Assembly (NCBI GenBank): GCA_023229605.1
Contig: JALNYY010000067.1
Span: 1-21,662 of the forward strand
Length of the DNA: 21,662 nucleotides
Origin: Methylobacter sp.
GTDB lineage: Bacteria; Pseudomonadota; Gammaproteobacteria; Methylococcales; Methylomonadaceae
Direction of reading: 5' to 3'
Below the pieces are notes generated by a model that worked only from the letters and a program-made list of their open reading frames with translations, had not been told where the DNA came from and searched no databases. Below, in pieces: positions 16,009 to 21,662 of the stretch. Position numbers and translations under genes: made by a program. Each line of letters starts with the position of its first letter. Position 1 is the first letter of the stretch.

Positions 16009-16560
16009 ATGTCAGATACAATTTGGTTCAGAACCGGCGAGGCGACGGTGTTTTCCAGCGACGGACAGGGCACCGACGCGATGCCGGAAATACTTATAGG
16101 CAGCGTAAAAGGGCCGGCCGGCAACGCTTTTGCCAACCTGATGGGGCAAACCGCAGGGCATACCCGCATGTTCGCCATTAGGGCCTGCAACCAGCAAGTG
16201 CGGCCTGCGACGATCATGGTTCCCAAAGTTACCATCAAGTCCACCGAGTATGTCAATTTGTTTGGCGGCCCCGTGCAGTCGGCGGTAGCCGATGCAGTTC
16301 TGGACAGCGTGATTGCCGGTGTTATTCCTGCCGATCAGGCCAATGATCTGTGCATTATTGCGATGCTTTGGATTGCTCCGGAATGCGCGGCCAACCCCGA
16401 CCTGGATCGTAAGGATTTATATCGCACCAATTATGAAGCGATGAAGCTGGCTATTTCCCGAGCCATGAGTGTGTCGCCCGGTATTGACGAGTTAATCGCA
16501 AACCGCCACAAAATTGTCCATGAAATGTACGACCCCGAAACCGGCGAGTCCCAGTGGTAG
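16009..16560 (+). CDS. Formaldehyde-activating enzyme (Fae) paralogue, probably divergent in function
   Basis: 183-aa cytoplasmic protein of the Fae family. True Fae condenses formaldehyde with tetrahydromethanopterin at the entry of the C1 oxidation pathway of methylotrophs. Family marks here: IGSVKGPAGNAFANL, ATIMVPKVTIKS, FGGPVQSAVADAVLDSVIAGVIP, ADQANDLCIIAMLWI and NYEAMKLAISRAM. In canonical Fae, as I recall it, the catalytic His sits in an AHIDLIIG-type motif; the matching stretch here reads AMPEILIG, with Met (residue 25) in its place. The tail (HKIVHEMYDPETGESQW) also differs. This fits the divergent Fae paralogues of methylotrophs rather than the main enzyme, so binding or sensing of a C1 compound or pterin is possible. 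No other pterin-pathway gene is nearby. A weak GGGG Shine-Dalgarno lies 7 nt upstream. Confidence 0.88.
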   Translation: MSDTIWFRTGEATVFSSDGQGTDAMPEILIGSVKGPAGNAFANLMGQTAGHTRMFAIRACNQQVRPATIMVPKVTIKSTEYVNLFGGPVQSAVADAVLDSVIAGVIPADQANDLCIIAMLWIAPECAANPDLDRKDLYRTNYEAMKLAISRAMSVSPGIDELIANRHKIVHEMYDPETGESQW

Positions 16561-16595
16561 AAGCTAGGCCGCTATAATTATCTTAAAAGCAGCGG

Positions 16596-16724
16596 ATGAT
16601 CCACGAAAAGCGCGAATTGTATTGGTTAAGCCGTTCACTCTTCGGGTAATGATCTATAGCTTGATACCTATTGAATATTTTCGTGCTTTTTGTGGTTTCC
16701 GTGGACGAACTGATTTTTTCCGGA
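16596..16724. repeat. Long imperfect palindrome of CACGAAA-type units
   Basis: The 260-bp gap after the Fae gene contains an imperfect inverted repeat: GATCCACGAAAAGCGCGAATTG...GGTTAAGC on the left and GCTTGATACC...TTTTCGTGCTTTTTGTGG-TTTCCGTGGAC on the right. The arms are made of degenerate 8-9-nt units and the middle holds about 35 nt of unpaired sequence. No ORF of note. It resembles a miniature palindromic repeat; the remaining 16725-16820 is AT-rich with no feature I can support. Confidence 0.55.
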
Positions 16725-16820
16725 TTGACGGGTTTCATTGTTTTTTTGACTGCGGTTGTAATAGACTGATCAAACACCCTGCAATATTTACGCTTTTTTT
16801 CAAGTACAAAGATTTTTACC

Positions 16821-17333
16821 ATGAGTTTATTAATCAAATACCTTTCGCTTTGCTGGTTCAGAAATAACCCTGCCGAATTAGTACCCCCCACGTCGTTTAT
16901 GTGGAAAACGGTTGCGTTTTATCTTATTTCAGGGATTATTGTTGAGGGGCTGATTTCTGATCCTGCCGACGGCACGCTGGAAGTCTTGTTGAGAACAATC
17001 ATGGCGTTTTCATCTGTTGCCGCGTTATTGCTGGTCTCCAAAAAATGGCCGTATTTTAATCGGCTGTTCACGGCGATTTTTGTCTGCGAAAATTTTATTA
17101 TGACGCTGGCTACTGCTACCGAAGGGCTGTATTTTGTGATGGTAATGAACAAGCAGGAATATTCGGAAGAAATATCAATCGGTATAGGCGCATTGCTGGT
17201 GGGGTGGTATCTGGCGATTGTCAGTTATATTTTGCGGCAATTTTTTTTATACAAAACGAGCCTCAGCGTTATTTTAGCGTTTAGCTATTTTATTTTAACT
17301 TACGGCATCCCTATGCTGTTCATGGATATATAA
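16821..17333 (+). CDS. Small integral membrane protein of unknown function
   Basis: 170-aa protein with about five predicted membrane helices (roughly residues 28-46, 54-73, 79-109, 117-138, 146-167) and a short cytoplasmic N-terminus (LIKYLSLCWFRNNPAELVPP). That N-terminal pattern, a Leu-rich stretch, Cys, then basic residues and a PxxLP-like turn before the first helix, recalls a widespread family of unnamed gammaproteobacterial membrane proteins, but no function is known to me. No catalytic or metal motif is visible. The Shine-Dalgarno is weak. It stands alone, converging with the coiled-coil gene downstream, and intergenic repeats flank it on both sides. Confidence 0.75.
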   Translation: MSLLIKYLSLCWFRNNPAELVPPTSFMWKTVAFYLISGIIVEGLISDPADGTLEVLLRTIMAFSSVAALLLVSKKWPYFNRLFTAIFVCENFIMTLATATEGLYFVMVMNKQEYSEEISIGIGALLVGWYLAIVSYILRQFFLYKTSLSVILAFSYFILTYGIPMLFMDI

Positions 17334-17368
17334 AACCCCGCCGCAACTATCCGGCTAATGATAGAACA

Positions 17369-17408
17369 CGGATGGCGCGGATTAGATTGATTTACACGGA
17401 TTTTTTAA
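17369..17408. repeat. Degenerate 9-nt direct repeats between convergent genes
   Basis: Four degenerate units of the ACACGGATT/GCGCGGATT type occur in a row between the membrane-protein stop and the coiled-coil gene stop. A small hairpin (GCCGGT/ACCGGC, 17410-17436) follows without a T-run. Probably a dispersed intergenic repeat; terminator function is unproven. Confidence 0.5.
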
Positions 17409-17511
17409 AGCCGGTAATCTCTGATTGATAACCGGCAAATCATCTGCCGGGCGGGGTTATACCGCAACCTAAAAAAGCAGCACGAGCGGCTTAATTTAAC
17501 AGCATTGCCTA

Positions 17512-18816
17512 TTAGGGGAGGGGGCTGTTTTTATCCTGAGAATTGCTGCCGTCTTCCTGTTTTTTCGCATCCTTTATCGCCAATTGCAGCTCCAGGCGTT
17601 GTTTTTCAAGTGCCAGTAATTCGATTTCCCTGCGCAGGTAAACATCGGATTCCTTTCTTTTGGCATAACTTTCTTTTTGCATTTCCAGGCGCTGTTGTTC
17701 ACGGCGTTTCTGGGTCTCGAGATCGGCCTCAAACTCCAGTTGTTTTTGGCGTTGTTCAAAAGCTATTTGTTGCGCGTGGGTTTTATCCTTGGATTCCCGC
17801 CACCTGGCCCGCTGGTTTTCGTATTTGGCGATATCGGCTTCCAGCTCTTTGGTTTTTAACTTGGCCTGATGTGCCAATGATTCCATGAGGGTTGTTTGTT
17901 CTGCGATTCTCAGGCGGGCTTCATGTTTTTGCTGTTCCTGAAGCTCCGCTTCCAGGGTTATTTCCTTTAAGCTGTTTTCGTGCCTGACTTGTTCGGTATG
18001 GAGCCGCTTTTCAATTTCAAATTGTTCCAGCAGCTGTTTTTCTTTTTCTTCGAGCAAAAGCTTTTTATTTGCAGCGTCCTGAGCTTGCTTCAACCGTTCC
18101 AGTTCGGCATCGCGATTTAATTGGTCAAGCTGTTTTTGCTTGTGCTCCAGATTCTGATTTTCAATTTCTTGTTCTTGATAGAATAATTCCTCTCTTTTCG
18201 CCTCATTAAACTCAAAACTTTTTTTAAGGACGCATAAGTAAACGCTTTCCCTGGCCAGCTGCACATCGGGGAATTCTTCAAATGAAGGCTTTAAGGTGCA
18301 TAATGTTTGTGATTGGACGTTCTGTAATATCAACATTTCACTAACCGCTAAGGAAATTCTCTTTTCAATATCGGTTACGCCTTTTTGCACCCATGCGCCA
18401 TCCGATAAATTCAGCAGCTCTTTATCGATTAAATTGATAATCAGGCCTTCATAGGCGGTTTTTATATGCTCGTTGATGTCGGACAAAATGTCCATATTGC
18501 CCAAAGCATATTTCAATGTGGCCTGAAACCGGATGTCCAGCGCTGCATCAATCGTGCAAAAACCGTCGTAAAGCGTGATTTGCCGGGTAACGCGCCAGTT
18601 CTCGACCGGTAATGGATAAATATGGTGATAAAAGCGTTTAACAAAGCCTTCGGGACGTAAAAACAATTTTCCGTAAGGACCGATTTTGGTGTAGACAAGC
18701 CGGCGGTCGGCGTCGAAAATAGGGTCCCAGACCTCTGAGATAGCGACATCATCGCCGGCCAGGGTGCCTTCAATGAACCATTTATCGATTTCAGTTCTGG
18801 AGCTGTTCATTGTCAT
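17512..18816 (-). CDS. SPFH-like domain plus long coiled-coil protein, partner of the membrane protein upstream
   Basis: About 434 aa. The N-terminal ~200 residues are globular and resemble an SPFH/band-7-type domain (stretch YTKIGPYGKLFLRPEGF, then an ITLYDGFCTIDAALDIRFQ strand pair and helices running through EKRISLAVSEML). From about residue 205 to 425 the chain is almost pure Gln/Glu/Lys/Leu coiled coil, ending in a short polar tail. No signal peptide or membrane helix is present, so it should sit in the cytoplasm, perhaps at the membrane through its partner. The frame starts with a TTG at 18831; ATG codons at 18816 and 18810 are better candidates and all overlap the end of the upstream gene, indicating translational coupling. 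Standard stomatins have an N-terminal hairpin anchor, absent here. The SPFH assignment is by eye and tentative. Confidence 0.75.
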   Translation of the reverse strand: MTMNSSRTEIDKWFIEGTLAGDDVAISEVWDPIFDADRRLVYTKIGPYGKLFLRPEGFVKRFYHHIYPLPVENWRVTRQITLYDGFCTIDAALDIRFQATLKYALGNMDILSDINEHIKTAYEGLIINLIDKELLNLSDGAWVQKGVTDIEKRISLAVSEMLILQNVQSQTLCTLKPSFEEFPDVQLARESVYLCVLKKSFEFNEAKREELFYQEQEIENQNLEHKQKQLDQLNRDAELERLKQAQDAANKKLLLEEKEKQLLEQFEIEKRLHTEQVRHENSLKEITLEAELQEQQKHEARLRIAEQTTLMESLAHQAKLKTKELEADIAKYENQRARWRESKDKTHAQQIAFEQRQKQLEFEADLETQKRREQQRLEMQKESYAKRKESDVYLRREIELLALEKQRLELQLAIKDAKKQEDGSNSQDKNSPLP

Positions 18817-20068
18817 CTGCTTGTCTGGCAAGGGTGGATTCGGCTTTTAATTGGTTAATCTTATCGGCCATTTTTTCGGCAATCAACGGATAAAGATTAG
18901 GTGCGAATTCCACGGTTTTATCATCGATTTTCCTTAAGAAACCGCGGCTTAATAATAACCCTACGGCAAACATTCTCGACCAGTCGGAGTAGCGTCTTGC
19001 CCGTTCTATTTCGGATTTCTCGATGGTCATTTCAAGTTCATCGTTTTTATTGATCCGGAACTCGGTAAACTGTCTTAAGCATTCAAAAACCAGGTTTTCT
19101 TCGTCGGCAGTCAATGGGCCGGGAGCGGTAAACTCGAGGCGGTATGACAGTAACACGGTGAAAAAATCAACCATCGCCGCGCAAACAAAAGCGAACAGCG
19201 AAAAATCGGACCACATGGCGGCCGAGGGTTGGACATCGGCGGTAAATTGATTGTAAGTCATCAATAAAGGCGCTTCAGGTAAGGACTGGCCGATATTGCC
19301 GGATAACAGGTTGATCTTCAGCTGTACATCCTGGAAATGTTCCAGCATTGCATAGTAGGAACTTTCAATATTCGTTGCTACATCCAAGTCGTTGATGCTG
19401 GCTTGCAGTTTTTGAATGTTCTGGTCCAATTCGGAGAAATCGTGCTCGAATTTCGTCTGCTGCTGTTTTTTCTCCTGGTAAATCTGGTTGTAATGTTTCC
19501 AGAATGGCCCTTCGCCGACTTGATGCTTATAGCCGTCGACAATTTGTGCGTGCGTTCCAAAATAGGCCTGAGATACATCGAGCGATGCTTTTTCCATCTC
19601 GGCGCGTTGTTGTTTTAAAACCTCGCCTTTAATGACCAGGACACGGTCTACATAGGTTTTTACATCGGATCTGATTTTATTTAAACGGTTAATATGCAGC
19701 GTGTCCTGCTCGGAAATTTCATAAAACTTAAAGTAAGAGAAGGAAACTGAAGCGCCCAATGCAATTAACAGGGAACAGACTACGGAAAAATAGCGTAGAC
19801 GATTGGCTTGCCAATGAATGCCGGCGATTTCCAGCGAGCAAATAACCACAATGGATTGGATTGCGACGGTAATAACCAATGCAATCCACGGGGTGATGAA
19901 ATGGGATAAGCCGTAGTAGGTGGTAAAGCCCGACGCGACGCTCAACATTAATACGATTGGAATTGTCCATATCCTTAATAAACCGACAAATAAGGTCTGG
20001 ATGCCGTTAATGAAATAGCCGACGCCTGAAGATCTTATTCTTATTTTGGAGGATTCGGAGTTTTTCAT
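18791..20068 (-). CDS. Four-helix membrane protein with long internal coiled coil, unknown function
   Basis: 425-aa protein. Three membrane helices near the N-terminus (about residues 31-53, 57-80, 92-112), a 160-residue charged, Gln-rich coiled-coil stretch (about 125-285), a fourth helix (about 288-310) and a C-terminal cytoplasmic domain of about 110 residues (ERARRYSDWSRMFAVGLLLSR and others). With three helices before the coil and one after, the coiled coil would lie on the opposite side of the membrane from the N-terminus. The plan is like that of DUF4407-type proteins but I cannot confirm homology. No Shine-Dalgarno is evident. A candidate sigma-70 promoter precedes it, and its 3' end overlaps the SPFH-like coiled-coil gene, so the two probably form one complex with coiled-coil contacts. 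Confidence 0.78.
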   Translation of the reverse strand: MKNSESSKIRIRSSGVGYFINGIQTLFVGLLRIWTIPIVLMLSVASGFTTYYGLSHFITPWIALVITVAIQSIVVICSLEIAGIHWQANRLRYFSVVCSLLIALGASVSFSYFKFYEISEQDTLHINRLNKIRSDVKTYVDRVLVIKGEVLKQQRAEMEKASLDVSQAYFGTHAQIVDGYKHQVGEGPFWKHYNQIYQEKKQQQTKFEHDFSELDQNIQKLQASINDLDVATNIESSYYAMLEHFQDVQLKINLLSGNIGQSLPEAPLLMTYNQFTADVQPSAAMWSDFSLFAFVCAAMVDFFTVLLSYRLEFTAPGPLTADEENLVFECLRQFTEFRINKNDELEMTIEKSEIERARRYSDWSRMFAVGLLLSRGFLRKIDDKTVEFAPNLYPLIAEKMADKINQLKAESTLARQADDNEQLQN

Positions 20069-20113
20069 TTTAAGCTAATGGTTTTCAGGCTTGGTGTGTT
20101 GAATAATTTTTTT

Positions 20114-20141
20114 ATCTTACCTCATCTTATACTAATGTCAG
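20114..20141 (-). promoter_or_regulatory. Candidate sigma-70 promoter for the coiled-coil gene pair
   Basis: On the minus strand CTGACA (20136-20141) and TAAGAT (20114-20119) are 16 bp apart, giving a leader of about 40 nt. Matches are 5 of 6 and 4 of 6. It lies downstream of the cysN terminator, consistent with independent transcription of the pair. Confidence 0.45.
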
Positions 20142-20193
20142 AATTGATTTTTCTTGCTGAAAATAGGGGGTTAAGAAAATAAAGAGGTCTTGG

Positions 20194-20221
20194 CAGGGGC
20201 GGCTGCGGCTAACCGCCCCTG
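20194..20221 (-). terminator. Hairpin terminator after cysN
   Basis: A perfect 9-bp stem, CAGGGGCGG/CCGCCCCTG, with a 10-nt loop begins 10 nt after the cysN stop. On the minus strand it is followed, after a short spacer, by a T-rich stretch (CTCTTTATTTTCTT). The stem is strong; the T-run is not directly attached, so efficiency is uncertain. Confidence 0.7.
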
Positions 20222-20231
20222 TAACCTGATT

Positions 20232-21662
20232 CTAATAGATGATTTTCCGATCTTTCAATGCGTTGTAAATGTCATCAACAGCCTGCGCATCACAGTCGAA
20301 ACTGATGTCCGCCAAGTCGGCGCTGTAATTGACGCATAAACAAATCAACCCGGCGTTTTTGATCGCGGCGATCAGCGATGTGTTTTGAGACTCTAAAACT
20401 GTGGTCGCATGACCGTTATCGAATAATTTCCGCTCCAGTTGATAGGCGATTTCATTGGCGGCTCCGCCGGTCAGCGCAATCGCCGTCGCAGTTTGACTAA
20501 AGCGCGCGGCGCGTTCTTCAGGGCTGACCGGTTGCAGGCTTTCCTCGGCGGTGCCGCCGGTAATCATGCCCGCGCCGACGGTGCCGTTGGTCAGGCGGTC
20601 TATGATGATGAAGGCGCCGGTGCCTTTATGGGTTTTGTAAGGATCAAAAACCACCGGCGCGTTTACTGCAACCGTGCAGGAACCGATTTCATTCAAGTGC
20701 AATTCGGTGGCGTCATGGTGTTCCAGGGTATTGACGTCGATTCGATGGTGAATCATCGCGATAGAACCCGGCACGCTACGCGTCGCCAGTTTAATGATGT
20801 ATTGCCGACCCGGCGTCAGCGCGTTTTCAGCCATCCAGACGATAGTCGCTTTGAATTTGTCCGAGACGGTTGCCGGTATTTGTTCGGCGCCGACTATCGT
20901 ATCGCCGCGGCTGATGTCGATTTCGTCTTCCAGCGTTAAGGTAACCGCCATCGGCGGGAAAGCCTGTTCCAGCTCGCCGTCATAAGTCACGATCGACTTG
21001 ATTTTGCTGCTTTTGCCTGAGGGCAGGGCGGTAATTTTATCGCCTTTGCGGAAAACGCCGGAAGCTACCGTGCCGCAAAAACCGCGGAAATCGAGGTTGG
21101 GGCGGTTGACGAACTGTACGGGGAAACGGGCATCGCTGAAGTTGCGGTCATTGGCGATTTCGATGCTGTTCAGCGCGTCCATTAACGGCAGGCCGGTAAA
21201 CCAGGGCATGTGCGCGCTGGGATTGACCACGTTATCGCCGTCCAATGCCGACATCGGGATAAAGGTGATGTCCTGCAAAGCCAGCGATTCGGTGAAACTC
21301 AAATAGTCCTGTTTGATTTTGTCAAAAGTGGCTTCACTGTACTCGACCAAGTCCATTTTATTGACCGCGACGATGATGTGATGAATGCCCAGCAACGACG
21401 CGATAAAGCTGTGCCGTTTGGTCTGGGTTTGCACGCCGTAACGGGCGTCGATCAGGATAATCGCCAAATCGCAGGTTGAAGCGCCGGTCGCCATGTTGCG
21501 GGTGTATTGCTCGTGCCCCGGCGTATCGGCAATAATGAATTTACGTGTGGCGGTGGAAAAATAACGATAGGCCACATCAATGGTGATGCCCTGCTCGCGT
21601 TCTGCTTGCAGGCCGTCGACCAACAACGCCAAGTCGATCTTGCCAGCGCCGGTGGTGCCTGA
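20232..21662 (-). CDS. cysN: Sulfate adenylyltransferase GTPase subunit CysN with vestigial APS-kinase tail (partial, 5' end outside window)
   Basis: GTP-hydrolysing subunit of ATP sulfurylase, which with CysD makes adenylylsulfate (APS) from sulfate and ATP. The frame is open to the window edge; the P-loop lies outside. Visible: LLVDGLQAEREQGITIDVAY (switch I region), DTPGHEQY (G3), NKMD (G4), MSALDG (G5), then the beta-barrel domains II and III (RFPVQFVNRP, DFRGFCGTVASG, GTGAFIIIDR). After domain III, where bifunctional CysNC proteins have an APS kinase, about 110 residues remain (from SPEERAARF). They resemble the start of that kinase (YQLERKLFDNGHATTVLES), but the P-loop GLSGAGKS has become TGGAANEIA and most of the domain is missing. 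The kinase tail is thus probably inactive. The apparent TTG start at 21632 is internal. Confidence 0.92.
   Translation of the reverse strand, partial: SGTTGAGKIDLALLVDGLQAEREQGITIDVAYRYFSTATRKFIIADTPGHEQYTRNMATGASTCDLAIILIDARYGVQTQTKRHSFIASLLGIHHIIVAVNKMDLVEYSEATFDKIKQDYLSFTESLALQDITFIPMSALDGDNVVNPSAHMPWFTGLPLMDALNSIEIANDRNFSDARFPVQFVNRPNLDFRGFCGTVASGVFRKGDKITALPSGKSSKIKSIVTYDGELEQAFPPMAVTLTLEDEIDISRGDTIVGAEQIPATVSDKFKATIVWMAENALTPGRQYIIKLATRSVPGSIAMIHHRIDVNTLEHHDATELHLNEIGSCTVAVNAPVVFDPYKTHKGTGAFIIIDRLTNGTVGAGMITGGTAEESLQPVSPEERAARFSQTATAIALTGGAANEIAYQLERKLFDNGHATTVLESQNTSLIAAIKNAGLICLCVNYSADLADISFDCDAQAVDDIYNALKDRKIIY

Noticed and set aside
15842..16021. Longer N-terminus for the phosphoglycerol transferase
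   Set aside because: Overlaps the start of the divergent Fae gene and both candidate promoters; the added residues are Cys/Arg-rich and not family-like.
17410..17436. GCCGGT/ACCGGC hairpin as an intrinsic terminator
   Set aside because: Short stem and no T-run on either strand directly after it.
21630..21632. TTG as start of cysN
   Set aside because: The frame continues upstream to the window edge with CysN-like sequence (GAGKIDLALLVDGL); the P-loop must lie further upstream.

Overview
The window (about 21.7 kb, mid-GC) looks like a chromosomal segment of a gammaproteobacterial methylotroph or methanotroph of the Methylococcales type. The evidence is a formaldehyde-activating-enzyme (Fae) homologue, Gram-negative envelope genes (TonB-dependent receptor, MdoB-like phosphoglycerol transferase) and a sulfide-oxidation cluster of proteobacterial type. 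The taxonomic call is inference. No rRNA, tRNA, CRISPR array, transposase or phage gene was seen.

Region 1 (1-5799) is a sulfide-detoxification locus. On the minus strand it reads persulfide dioxygenase-rhodanese fusion -> type II sulfide:quinone oxidoreductase -> SulP anion transporter (running off the left edge). A divergent sigma-54 activator of FisR type lies on the plus strand. The 193-bp divergent intergenic region holds a consensus -24/-12 sigma-54 promoter facing the dioxygenase gene and, about 110 bp upstream of it, a perfect 15-bp palindrome with a degenerate second copy 21 bp away. A heptad-repeat palindrome lies between them. A related heptad hairpin ending in a T-run sits directly in front of sulP. 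Sulfide would be oxidised to persulfide by SQR, persulfide to sulfite by the dioxygenase, sulfane sulfur handled by the rhodanese domain, and the anion product possibly moved by SulP.

Region 2 (5982-6758) is a lone exported pentapeptide-repeat protein. Region 3 (6860-13905, minus strand) contains an exported protein of unknown function, a TonB receptor, a 7TM-DISM diguanylate cyclase, a decayed copy of the TonB-receptor 3' end, and a membrane GGDEF-EAL protein: a receptor/c-di-GMP neighbourhood with signs of duplication.

Region 4 (13997-16560) is a divergent pair, an MdoB/LtaS-type phosphoglycerol transferase and a Fae paralogue that seems to lack the catalytic His. Region 5 (16561-20231) has palindromic intergenic repeats, a small membrane protein, and a translationally overlapping two-gene unit: a four-helix membrane protein with a long coiled coil, followed by an SPFH-like/coiled-coil protein. 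This pair is the best candidate for an uncharacterised system. Region 6 (20232-21662) is the 3' part of cysN (sulfate adenylyltransferase GTPase subunit) with what looks like a vestigial APS-kinase tail.
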